Numbered from the stretch's first letter, positions 44,125 to 52,074 are shown. The stretch is 59,596 nucleotides of DNA from an uncultured Bdellovibrionales bacterium (GCA_903926205.1 CAIYID010000076.1:1-59596); one strand, 5' to 3'. A program made the numbers and translations. Notes: generated by a model from the sequence alone, not told the origin.

Positions 44125-44170
44125 GCTAAAGCCTTCCTTCACAATTACTTAGAATATCAATCAGGGTATC

Positions 44171-44196
44171 GGTCATTTTGTGCGGTCATTTTGTGC
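44171..44196 (+). repeat. Perfect 13-bp tandem duplication
   Basis: GGTCATTTTGTGC occurs twice back to back at 44171-44183 and 44184-44196. It is in the gap before the repeat-protein gene (44125-44364), which otherwise holds only that gene's promoter and leader. Confidence 0.8.
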
Positions 44197-44255
44197 CCAG
44201 TCCCTTTTCTTCGAGTAGATATTTCATGATTGTAAAATAGTTTTCATGGCACCGG

Positions 44256-44283
44256 TTGTTTTCCTTAAGTAATTTCATATAGA
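44256..44283 (+). promoter_or_regulatory. Candidate sigma-70-like promoter of the repeat-protein gene
   Basis: TTGTTT (44256-44261), a 16-base spacer and TATAGA (44278-44283), 82 bases before the ATG at 44365. A reasonable match to the consensus, not confirmed. Confidence 0.4.
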
Positions 44284-44336
44284 TATAAGTTGGCTCGCGG
44301 ATTGCTAGGCTTAGCCTCGAATCCAATTAACTAACA

Positions 44337-44352
44337 TCAGAAATATTTCTGA
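44337..44352. promoter_or_regulatory. 16-bp perfect palindrome beside a ribosome binding site
   Basis: TCAGAAATATTTCTGA is its own reverse complement and ends two bases before AAGGTGG, the ribosome site of the gene at 44365. It could be an operator or an RNA hairpin that affects ribosome access. Confidence 0.45.
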
Positions 44353-44364
44353 AAAGGTGGAATT

Positions 44365-44988
44365 ATGAAATTAACGAGTTTAGTTTTATCCGTTTTGTCT
44401 GTTGTCGCTTTGACATCATCATTAAGTTTGGCCGATGGCGGTCGTGAAGAGCGTGGAGGCGGAGATCGTGGTGGTGACCGAGGCGGAGATCGCGGTGGTG
44501 ACCGAGGCGGAGACCGACGAGGAGATCGTGGAGGAGATCGTGATCATGGCAGACACGACGTTATTGTTTACCCAGTATATCCAGTGTACCCAGTATATCC
44601 AGTGTACCCAGTACATCCCGTATATCCTCCACACCACGATCAGGTTTCAGGAGCTGTTTATTGCGCGCCTGAAGTTGTAGATTCTAACGTTAAAAAAACC
44701 GACGCTGTGTTGGCTCAATTAGCGGCTAATGAGTTAAAATCTTCAGATCTTTTCAAAACTAAAGTGGCAGACATTGCTCAATTGCCAGCGGGTGAAGCTA
44801 AAACAAACGCTTATTTCACTCTTGTTGGAGTGAGTGATCCTAGCAATTCTTCTGAAGTTTTGAATTTGATCTATGCTCGTCAAATCGATCAAAAATATGT
44901 TAACGCTGTTAGCGGTAATCTTCAATTGACAGATACTGAAGCGAAGATGGTTATTCAACGCGTGACCACTGCTTTGCAACCGCGATAA
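44365..44988 (+). CDS. Secreted repeat-rich protein (GGDR and YPV repeats)
   Basis: A 207-residue exported protein of unknown function. The signal peptide ends near SLADG. Next comes a charged run of GGDRGGD repeats (about residues 32-60), then a YPVYPVYP run (about residues 69-87), then a globular helical domain of about 110 residues with YCAPEVVDSNVKK and TDTEAKMVIQRVTTAL. The first tract is strongly basic/acidic and Gly-rich, the second Tyr/Pro/Val-rich, as in surface-exposed or cell-wall-linked linkers. AAGGTGG precedes the ATG, a perfect palindrome lies just upstream and a clear terminator follows, so it is a single transcription unit. Confidence 0.65.
   Translation: MKLTSLVLSVLSVVALTSSLSLADGGREERGGGDRGGDRGGDRGGDRGGDRRGDRGGDRDHGRHDVIVYPVYPVYPVYPVYPVHPVYPPHHDQVSGAVYCAPEVVDSNVKKTDAVLAQLAANELKSSDLFKTKVADIAQLPAGEAKTNAYFTLVGVSDPSNSSEVLNLIYARQIDQKYVNAVSGNLQLTDTEAKMVIQRVTTALQPR
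44458..44543 (+). repeat. 24-base repeats encoding GGDRGGDR
   Basis: About three and a half copies of a 24-base unit like GGCGGAGATCGTGGTGGTGA, with few substitutions and in frame with the gene. Such tandem DNA can gain or lose units, changing the protein in steps of eight residues. Confidence 0.75.
44572..44626 (+). repeat. 18-base repeats encoding YPV
   Basis: CCAGTATATCCAGTGTAC occurs twice exactly (44572-44589 and 44590-44607), then a diverged third copy. Each unit encodes two YPV triplets. Confidence 0.8.
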
Positions 44989-45038
44989 TTTCTCGATTGT
45001 GAGTGTAAACTCGCAAATAAAAATAATTAGGAACGCCG

Positions 45039-45070
45039 AACTGACGACCAATGGGTCGTCAGTTTTTTTT
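45039..45070 (+). terminator. Rho-independent terminator after the repeat-protein gene
   Basis: An 11-bp stem AACTGACGACC / GGTCGTCAGTT with loop AATG, then a run of eight T. Confidence 0.9.
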
Positions 45071-45235
45071 GAGGTAGATTTTTGTTTGAGACAATTTCTC
45101 TTATTGAGGCATTTCGTAAGCACTTTTTCGTACTCGCAGAAACTCAGTGCGCCGCTGTTCACAAAATAGGCAAAAAGACTGACTTCTTAGGCCTCTGATC
45201 CATTTTTCTGTTAAAATATTATTTAGAGGTGTCAT

Positions 45236-46447
45236 TTGAAGTGGATATGCTCACTTTTAATGTTGATTTCACACCCCTGTCTAGCCGGTCAGGTAGCTAA
45301 GCCATCTTCACGATATTTATCAAGGCGCCAAGAGTTATTCTATATGACTAAAAAACATGATTCGTTAAATAAAATACTGCGTAGCTTTGGAATCAGGCCT
45401 GCATGGGGTTCTGGTGGGGCTGTGGAAAAGCTATTGCTTTCTAATCCAGCCTTGCAAGAACACAAGAAAAAGGCTGATTTCATTTATCCAAGAGAAAAAA
45501 TTCAGTTCGACTCAAGTTTCACGGAAGTGTTTTTTAATCGGAGAGAACGGGGTATTGCATCGATCAGTGAGTCCGGTGAGATCAATTTTATTTGCTCTGA
45601 TGAATCTTTAAAGCAATGGGCTTTAATCAGACATGAACTTGAACCAGATGTCGATCCATTTGATAAACGTTATCCTACGTTGGCACTTGATTGTAAGCAG
45701 GAGCAGCCGGAAGTCTCTATTCCTGCTTTAGCGTCAGAGCCAGCGGCGGTGGCACCAGCGCCATTGCAGCCAATGATTCAAGAGGTTAAAAGCAATGAGA
45801 ATCTGGTTGATAGTCATATGGAATTTTCAATTGGCAGTGGACATTCGAAGATCAGCTCAACCTACGCAGGTACTTCTTCAAATGCTAATATTTTATCGCA
45901 ATCCATGCAGGAAGTAATGTTCCGTTGGGAACAGCACTGGAGTGAACGGCAGCATAGTTTTATAGAATGGAATAACCTCGCGATGTCATATGTGGGCGCC
46001 AATATCGGCACATTGAACAATGGCACTCAGCAGATTTCTAATTTCAGCTTTGGAGGGAATTACAGATTTTCAGATCAATGGGTGATCGAGACGCAACTGG
46101 GTCTGCATGGTTATGTGTTTGCGCCATCCTATGCCGCGGGCTCGGTAAATTTAGAGGTAAAACCCTTGCCTTACGCGCAAGTGCAATTCCTCCGGGATCT
46201 GGTCAAAGTACGAAGTTTGACTCTTAAGGGTGGAGGAGGGCTTGTCTATACAGCTCCATCGACAGAGGCGGGATATAATATTGGAGCCGGCAGTGCCTAT
46301 TATGGGCTTCTCCGCATCGAACAGCAGCTGAAGTCATTCGGGCTCTTCACCGAAGGTCAATACGAGTATTTTAATCAAAGTACTTCCTTCACGAGTCAGA
46401 CGACTCAAGAGCTCTGGGGTCGAATGGGGGTTCGATGGGATTTGTGA
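45236..46447 (+). CDS. Outer-membrane barrel with a LysM-like N-terminal domain
   Basis: A 403-residue exported protein. The short signal peptide ends near CLAG. Residues 35-90 (DSLNKILRSFGIRPAWGSGG, LLLSNPALQEHKK, FIYPREKIQF) follow the LysM-like pattern of repeat-start, N-P and I-x-P-G-x-x-I, so a peptidoglycan contact is plausible. A Pro/Ala/Glu linker (SIPALASEPAAVAPAPL) then leads to a beta-strand domain of about 200 residues ending GVRWDL. The start is TTG with AGAGGTG five bases upstream; no ATG gives the signal. Its last 13 bases overlap the lipoprotein gene, followed in turn by the fibre gene, so three products are made together. An anchor for the fibre is my inference. Confidence 0.6.
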   Translation: MKWICSLLMLISHPCLAGQVAKPSSRYLSRRQELFYMTKKHDSLNKILRSFGIRPAWGSGGAVEKLLLSNPALQEHKKKADFIYPREKIQFDSSFTEVFFNRRERGIASISESGEINFICSDESLKQWALIRHELEPDVDPFDKRYPTLALDCKQEQPEVSIPALASEPAAVAPAPLQPMIQEVKSNENLVDSHMEFSIGSGHSKISSTYAGTSSNANILSQSMQEVMFRWEQHWSERQHSFIEWNNLAMSYVGANIGTLNNGTQQISNFSFGGNYRFSDQWVIETQLGLHGYVFAPSYAAGSVNLEVKPLPYAQVQFLRDLVKVRSLTLKGGGGLVYTAPSTEAGYNIGAGSAYYGLLRIEQQLKSFGLFTEGQYEYFNQSTSFTSQTTQELWGRMGVRWDL

Positions 46448-46779
46448 ATCACTCAAACTCCTTGAGTTTTTTATTAAAGCAAAAGACTTTAATTGTTTTA
46501 AGTTTGTTTCTTTGCAGTTTGGTGATGGGCTGCGGACCAAACCCATTTGGTTCAGGGGCTACGACAATTTCAACGACCTACGGCCCTAACCCAAGCGTGC
46601 CAGTGGTGCCAAGTGCCACAAACATTGCTCCTATTACAGGGAGTGTTCAGTCGGGGCTGACGACACAGAACGCTCGTGCCTCTTTGTCGGTAGGGGCTGC
46701 AACATCAAAAATGAAATTAACGACAACAAATGGAGCTACGGCTTATTTAAGTGTGCAGGGACAAATTATCTCGAAATGA
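46435..46779 (+). CDS. Small lipoprotein between barrel and fibre genes
   Basis: A 114-residue lipoprotein: helical leader (LIVLSLFLCS) and lipobox LVMGC with Cys33, then PNPFGSG and a Pro/Ser/Thr-rich section that looks exposed. The start ATG lies within the end of the barrel gene, next to GGGGG as ribosome site, and the stop is six bases before the fibre gene. No family is recognised. Its position suggests a tether or assembly factor for the fibre or barrel. Confidence 0.6.
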   Translation: MGFVNHSNSLSFLLKQKTLIVLSLFLCSLVMGCGPNPFGSGATTISTTYGPNPSVPVVPSATNIAPITGSVQSGLTTQNARASLSVGAATSKMKLTTTNGATAYLSVQGQIISK

Positions 46780-46785
46780 GGAGTT

Positions 46786-49290
46786 ATGACCAAAACGAGG
46801 CAGAAAAAATCACTAGCAATACTTATGAAGATGATTCTGGCGTTTGGATTTGTCCTGACGCAATCTTCCTTGGTGGAAGCGGCTCAGAGTTTCACCGTCG
46901 AGGGGCGGATTTTAAATCCTGATGGAAGTGTCCTCGCTTACGCGGCCACTCAGTTTCAGGTTTCAGTGTACAATCAAGCTTACAATGTTGTCACTCCAGC
47001 CACGAATTGTCTTCTTTATCAAGAGATGCAAACACTGGATCTTTCTGTCACACAAGGGGCCTTTTCGCTGACGATTGGAAATGGCACTCGAGTCGGAGCC
47101 GGAGTTGATGGCGGCTATTCACTCAGTCAGGTGTTTTCAAACTCAGTTCCATTGAATGCAATGCCTGCGGGCCATTGTCCCGCTGGAGTGTACGCACCAG
47201 GTACCGCTGAGACCCGCGTGCTTGTCCTTTCCTATTATAACGGCAGTGTGTGGGACACAGTTCCGGTGGTGGGATTAAGTTGGGTGCCTCAAGCACTTTA
47301 CGCTGAAGACACGGGCTCCCTTGGTGGAATTTTGGCAAGTAATTACGTCACAAACGCAGGTATTCCCACTTGCGGAGTCAACTCCGCACTGACATGGAAT
47401 GGCAGTGCGTTTTCGTGCTTAAGTTCAGGAGCAGGGAGTGTTACCAGTGTGTCTTCTTCTAACGCTGACATCGGCGTGGCTAGCGGCACCAGCGCCTCAG
47501 TTATTACTTTGAACTCTGGCACCTCCGCCAATCAGATCGTCAAATTGAATGGCAGTGCTCAGCTTCCGGCTGTTGATGGATCTCTGCTTACAAATTTAAA
47601 TGCGAGCAATTTTACTAGTGGCACGGTCGCAGTAAATCGTGGTGGGACTGGGTTGTCAGGCTATGTTACCGGTGACCTCGTGGTAGCTACGGGAGCCACT
47701 GCTCTTGCCTCACTCCCAGATGTGACAAGCGGCAAAGCCTTGGTTTCTCAAGGTGTTGGAGTCGCTCCTGCGTATTCCAACGCCATCGGGGGAGTGACTC
47801 TCTCCGGAGGTAATGTGACAACCGCAGGAAATATTTCAAACTCCAGTGGAATAATGACTGTCAGTGCGGCCACAAATTTAACTGTTTCATCTGGGATTGG
47901 CTCGTTAACGACCATCGGTAATGCCATTGGAGCTTCTGCGTCTGTTGTGCAAGCAGGAGCGGCCGGAGGAATTACACTTTCACCAAATGGATCGAATGTC
48001 ACTGTTTCTGGTTGGACGGCAGGCTTTGTAAAAAGCAATGGCTCTGGTGTACTTGGGCCGGCGGCACTAGCGGCAGGGGATATCACAGGGGCTTTGACTT
48101 ACACGCCAGTAAATAAAGCTGGCGACACCATGAGTGCGAGTCTGACCTCTCCCTCCTTTATTCCTAATAGCGCGACAGAGCCGACAAATGGGGTTTACCT
48201 TCCTGCTACAAATACTGTTGGAATTGCCGCTAACTCCATCGCAGCAGCACAGTTCACCTCAACAGGCATGAATAGCACAGTGATCGGTGCGACTACTCCT
48301 GCGGCGGGGACATTCACAATGATGAATGGCACAAGTGAAACTCTGACCACACAATTAACCTCGCCGACTATTTATGGATCAACAGCCGCGTCGGGGACGT
48401 TGACTCTCGCGGGAACGTCGAATGGAACGCCAGGAAACATTATTTTGAATTCTACAGCAGGGAACGTTGGTATCGGCACGACAACGCCGGTGTCAACTCT
48501 TGATGTCGCTGGAACAATTAGAATGGCTAAGAATACCAGTGCACCGGCGACATGTGATGCAACCCATGATTCAATGCTTGCTACGAATGCAAATTATACC
48601 ATGTGCATTTGTAGAAACGGAATTGGCTGGGTGTTAACTTCAGATGGGCTCACGAGTTGTACTTGGGGAGTGGTCTCATCAAATGGTATTTCTGACTTTG
48701 GTTCTGGTAGCGGTTGGCAAGTTAATAGTAATGGTAATGGATCACCCGGAATTATCGGAGGTAATCTCGTCTTAACTAACAACGTAGGCACTATGGCCAG
48801 TTCTGCTTTTTTTACTACCAAGCAGAACTGGGTGACTGGATTTAACGTCAGTTTCATCTATACAGCTGTTGGCTCGGCAGACGGAATGGCCTTTGTCATT
48901 CAGAATTCTTCAATCACAGCTCTTGGTGCAAGTGGGGGAGGACTCGGATACAGTGGCATCAATACGACCAGTATGGCGATCGAATTTAATATTTGGGGTA
49001 GCTCCGGATCGGCCATGGGTACCAATGGATCGACGGGTGGCTACACATCGACAAGTCCCGTTGTTCTTAACTCTGGGCACCCTATCAGCGTGAGTATCGG
49101 TTACCTCGTTACTGGCAATTTGACCTACACTCTCACTGATCAAACAACAAGCCAGACCATTACATATAATAGGATAATCAACCTAGCGACAGTGTTAGGG
49201 GCCAATGGAGGTTATGTCGGATTTTCAGGAGGAGATGGTGGTGCCACGTCCACTCAAACTATCTCCAATTTTGTTTTTACGCTACTTTGA
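46786..49290 (+). CDS. Fibre adhesin with a legume-lectin-like C-terminal tip (MAT-like)
   Basis: An 834-residue exported protein. After the signal (end near VEAAQ) the N-terminal domain reads QSFTVEGRILNPDGSVLAYA, then CLLYQE and GAFSLTIGNGTRVG, an opening I associate with the Mosaic Adhesive Trimer fibres of Bdellovibrio. Residues about 200-590 are low-complexity shaft, rich in Gly, Ser, Thr and Asn, with phage-tail-like turns (LPAVDGSLLTNLNASNF, NRGGTGL, GNVGIGTTTPVSTLDVAG). The last 200 residues resemble an L-type lectin: GNLVLTNN, GSADGMAFVIQN, GGGLGYSGI and MAIEFNIW. Thus a trimeric shaft with a sugar-binding tip is likely. GAGGAG precedes the ATG. It is the end of a barrel-lipoprotein-fibre operon. 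Trimerisation and glycan specificity are inferred. Confidence 0.65.
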   Translation: MTKTRQKKSLAILMKMILAFGFVLTQSSLVEAAQSFTVEGRILNPDGSVLAYAATQFQVSVYNQAYNVVTPATNCLLYQEMQTLDLSVTQGAFSLTIGNGTRVGAGVDGGYSLSQVFSNSVPLNAMPAGHCPAGVYAPGTAETRVLVLSYYNGSVWDTVPVVGLSWVPQALYAEDTGSLGGILASNYVTNAGIPTCGVNSALTWNGSAFSCLSSGAGSVTSVSSSNADIGVASGTSASVITLNSGTSANQIVKLNGSAQLPAVDGSLLTNLNASNFTSGTVAVNRGGTGLSGYVTGDLVVATGATALASLPDVTSGKALVSQGVGVAPAYSNAIGGVTLSGGNVTTAGNISNSSGIMTVSAATNLTVSSGIGSLTTIGNAIGASASVVQAGAAGGITLSPNGSNVTVSGWTAGFVKSNGSGVLGPAALAAGDITGALTYTPVNKAGDTMSASLTSPSFIPNSATEPTNGVYLPATNTVGIAANSIAAAQFTSTGMNSTVIGATTPAAGTFTMMNGTSETLTTQLTSPTIYGSTAASGTLTLAGTSNGTPGNIILNSTAGNVGIGTTTPVSTLDVAGTIRMAKNTSAPATCDATHDSMLATNANYTMCICRNGIGWVLTSDGLTSCTWGVVSSNGISDFGSGSGWQVNSNGNGSPGIIGGNLVLTNNVGTMASSAFFTTKQNWVTGFNVSFIYTAVGSADGMAFVIQNSSITALGASGGGLGYSGINTTSMAIEFNIWGSSGSAMGTNGSTGGYTSTSPVVLNSGHPISVSIGYLVTGNLTYTLTDQTTSQTITYNRIINLATVLGANGGYVGFSGGDGGATSTQTISNFVFTLL

Positions 49291-49354
49291 TGACACCGAT
49301 CTCTTACTAAAATGGACGGACTTTGATTTTTCCAAAATCGGCAGAGCTTAAAAT

Positions 49355-49399
49355 TCCAAAATTGAGAATTTAAATAATCTCAATTTTGGATTTTTTTTT
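49355..49399 (+). terminator. Rho-independent terminator after the fibre gene
   Basis: A perfect 13-bp stem TCCAAAATTGAGA / TCTCAATTTTGGA around a ten-base loop, followed by nine T. It separates the fibre operon from the protease pair. The rest of 49291-49531 holds no gene. Confidence 0.9.
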
Positions 49400-49531
49400 A
49401 AATCGAAGTTAGTGTTTTACTTAGAAAATAAAAGAGGCAATTCGTTCTCAAAATAAGTCGCATTACATTCTAAAGAAATGACCAAATTTATCCGATAGGG
49501 AGATGGGTAGGCGAACCATAGGGGGATGAAG

Positions 49532-51232
49532 ATGAAACGTAGCTCTACATTTGTCCTTATTTTTTCTGGGGTCTCTGTAGTCATGGGACTTCTCTATCAA
49601 AATTGCTCCGAAAATGGATTTAGTTCAAATGCCAGCGGCTCGATCAATAGCAATGTGCTTGCTAATTCAACAGGTCCGAACACCGGGAGCAGCAGCGGCA
49701 GTAGTAGTGGCAGCACCGGGAGCAGCAGTGGCAGCACCGGAAGTAGCAGCGGCGGTAGTAGTGGAAGTACCGGGAGCAGTAGCGGCGGCAGTGCCAATGC
49801 TTATATAGATCCTGTTGCGGCCGGAGTTCTGGATAGCAATTGTCTTAATTCAAACACCTATGACGCTTGTATTTTTCTTAAAAATCCTGTGGCCCAAGAA
49901 GGAGCTGCTCTTTCATTTTTAGGAACTTCTGGAAACTTGTCAGCTATTTATCAGTCGTCACAATTGGCGGCGGTGCAAAAATTTGGAGTTAAATTAACTG
50001 GCTTGACCGACCCTAGTCATCTCACCTCAAGCTCTTTTTATGTCTATTATTCCTCGGATTTAATCAATGGTCCTAAATACCGCCTGACGTTGAATAATGG
50101 ACAATTTCGACAGTCCTATGCATTGGATGGTGATGAAAACACGAAGGATGGGCAAAAGAAAACCGTTGCCCAAATTATGGCGTACTTCTGGTTAACGTAT
50201 TTAAGTGATCAAATGAAATCCAGAACGGGCTTGTTTTGGGCGGATGCCGCGAGAACAGGGAAAGTCACAAATGTCGATGCATATAGCCACACGGTGGAGA
50301 CCGCTTTTGCAAGTAGTGTGCGATCCAATGCTTTTTTTACTTATAACACAGATTCCACCGGTGCTGCGACAACAAGATCTATCATTATGGGCTACGCCAA
50401 AAAGGCCGGAGCGACAGCGGGTACCTACGTCAATTTACAAGAGATGGCCCTCAGTGCAGAGGTGTATGTTCATGAAATGGGTCATGCAAATCTCTTAGCT
50501 GCCGCAGGGACAGCTATTAGTCATGATAATTCCAATGAGCAGTACTACCTTACGGTGAGTACTTGTTCTGATTCAACACAAGTAGGAAAGAAGTATATTT
50601 GTAGCGATGTCAGCTCTTCTTATTGTGCCAATACAACACTTTCGGGTCTTCAAACATTATGTGGAGCTTCATTTAATTACTCTCTTACGGCTCGCTTCTG
50701 TAAAACAGCAAATGGTTGCATTGGTGGTATTAACGAAGGGCAGGCTGATTTTCACTACCTGATGATGTTCCCGTTAAAAACGGCCTTGGCTGAAACTATT
50801 TTTAACTCTCCTATTGGAGGTTTTAATAGTTCAAATACTTATTCTCAAGACACGTCGGTAAGCCCGGCAGTTTGTTCTACAAGTATTCTTAGTGAAGGAG
50901 CAAAGAGGGATGTGAGTCAGGTCCCGACAAGCTGGACGACCACAAACTTCTTTAATGGTTCTGCTTTGCAATTTAACTCCTGCGGAGTTACAATCCCGGG
51001 CGAAATTCATGGAATGGGCAGTGCCTATGCATACCTTCTGTGGTCGATTTACAGCGATCCTTCAACTGATAAACGAATCTTTGAAAAAACATTTCAAAAC
51101 CATCTTGCGCAAATGGGTCCCTCCACGAATTTTTCCTCTGCTAAAAGTGCTCTTCTTTCAAGCGATGCGGCTCTTGGTGGAAAAAATCAAGCTGTTATCA
51201 GCCGCGTGTTTACGGCTAAAGGAGTATTGTAG
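49532..51232 (+). CDS. Gluzincin metalloprotease lipoprotein with a Ser/Gly linker
   Basis: A 566-residue exported zinc protease. The leader ends VVMGLLYQNC, an atypical lipobox with Cys25. Next is a Ser/Gly/Thr repeat linker (about residues 50-88) and a catalytic domain. The HExxH motif HEMGH lies at residues 314-318 and GGINEGQADF supplies the third zinc ligand Glu402, placing it with the thermolysin/fungalysin-like gluzincins. Several Cys follow. There is no N-terminal FTP/PepSY propeptide, which such enzymes usually carry; the next gene encodes one. ATG at 49532 is preferred, as GGGGG is six bases upstream; an ATG at 49526 is too close. The stop TAG shares its last base with the GTG of the next gene. 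Confidence 0.75.
   Translation: MKRSSTFVLIFSGVSVVMGLLYQNCSENGFSSNASGSINSNVLANSTGPNTGSSSGSSSGSTGSSSGSTGSSSGGSSGSTGSSSGGSANAYIDPVAAGVLDSNCLNSNTYDACIFLKNPVAQEGAALSFLGTSGNLSAIYQSSQLAAVQKFGVKLTGLTDPSHLTSSSFYVYYSSDLINGPKYRLTLNNGQFRQSYALDGDENTKDGQKKTVAQIMAYFWLTYLSDQMKSRTGLFWADAARTGKVTNVDAYSHTVETAFASSVRSNAFFTYNTDSTGAATTRSIIMGYAKKAGATAGTYVNLQEMALSAEVYVHEMGHANLLAAAGTAISHDNSNEQYYLTVSTCSDSTQVGKKYICSDVSSSYCANTTLSGLQTLCGASFNYSLTARFCKTANGCIGGINEGQADFHYLMMFPLKTALAETIFNSPIGGFNSSNTYSQDTSVSPAVCSTSILSEGAKRDVSQVPTSWTTTNFFNGSALQFNSCGVTIPGEIHGMGSAYAYLLWSIYSDPSTDKRIFEKTFQNHLAQMGPSTNFSSAKSALLSSDAALGGKNQAVISRVFTAKGVL
49684..49792 (+). repeat. Ser/Gly-encoding tandem repeats
   Basis: Repeats of GGGAGCAGCAGTGGCAGCAC and relatives, encoding a SSSGSTGS linker in the metalloprotease. 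Changes in copy number would lengthen or shorten the linker without a frameshift when the unit is a multiple of three. Confidence 0.7.
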
Positions 51233-52074
51233 TGAAATCCAGAAAATCCATTCTTTTTTCTCTTCTTGCTGTCGCACTTATTTTGAGTTGGTTTTGGAGT
51301 CGAAATAAACAAAGTGAACCTATTTTGGTTTCCGAGGATGTTGATAATTCACAAGAAGAAGCCAGCCAAAGTAATAAAAAAGCAGTCAATCCAGTTTCTC
51401 GAAATACAGCTTCTTCAAACGGGAATTCACAAAGTGCTCAAGGGCAAAATCAGATTTCTTCTTCAGGGAAAGAAACTTTGGAGCAATTTTTAAAACGACT
51501 TGATCCAAAGGCTGATTGGCGTGTTGATAAAATTGAAACTGGACGAGTGATTTCAATTTCAGGCTCAATGATTAAGGGTTATTCGGAAACTCCAGAGAAA
51601 ATGCTCTCTTTTACCCAAACTATTGCCCAACTAACAGGAGTTCCGGCTCAGCAGATGGTGTTGTCGGACCAGCAGCCTGATAGTCCTCCTGAATCAAAAA
51701 TTACTAAATATGATCAAATGGTCGGTGATTATAAAGTTTTTTCTTCCTATATAAAAATATTTACTCGCGATTCTGATGGATCCATTTATTTTGTAGGCAA
51801 TGAAACGAGAGATGTTGGTACTGTTGATTTGAGAATCCAGTACAATTTCCAAGATGTAAAAGAAGTGGCTCTTCAGCGTTATGCCAATAAACGTGGAGCC
51901 ATTGTGGAAAACAGCCCGACAAAACCCGTCATTTATTCTAGTGTTTCGGGACAGGGAGAGCTCGCCTGGGAAGTGGTTGTGTTCTTTGAGGGGCCAACCT
52001 TTGGACGTCAACATCTTCTGGTCAGTGCCGCGAGCAAAACAATTCTTAAAGATGTTAGTTTGGTAGAGAATTAG
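51232..52074 (+). CDS. Propeptide-like (FTP/PepSY) exported protein
   Basis: A 280-residue protein with an N-terminal membrane/signal helix (SILFSLLAVALILSWFW), a Ser/Asn/Gln-rich section to about residue 80, then a domain with ITKYDQMVGDYKVFSSYIKI, FTRDSDGSIYFVGNETR, and ELAWEVVVFFEGPTFGRQHLLVSA. This matches the pattern of fungalysin/thermolysin propeptides and PepSY domains, which fold and inhibit their protease. It begins at a GTG that shares one base with the protease stop, so the two are made in equal amounts. It therefore looks like a propeptide supplied as a separate protein. The pairing is inferred from order; no active site is present. Confidence 0.6.
   Translation: MKSRKSILFSLLAVALILSWFWSRNKQSEPILVSEDVDNSQEEASQSNKKAVNPVSRNTASSNGNSQSAQGQNQISSSGKETLEQFLKRLDPKADWRVDKIETGRVISISGSMIKGYSETPEKMLSFTQTIAQLTGVPAQQMVLSDQQPDSPPESKITKYDQMVGDYKVFSSYIKIFTRDSDGSIYFVGNETRDVGTVDLRIQYNFQDVKEVALQRYANKRGAIVENSPTKPVIYSSVSGQGELAWEVVVFFEGPTFGRQHLLVSAASKTILKDVSLVEN

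Noticed and set aside
44458-44626. Possible CRISPR-like array from regular repeats
   Set aside because: The repeats are in frame, have no unique spacers and code for part of a protein.
44743-45162. 139-codon minus-strand reading frame
   Set aside because: It lies antisense to the repeat-protein gene and across its terminator, with no ribosome site.
47748-48086. 112-codon minus-strand reading frame inside the fibre gene
   Set aside because: Arises from the low-complexity shaft; Pro/Thr/Val-rich and without a start site.
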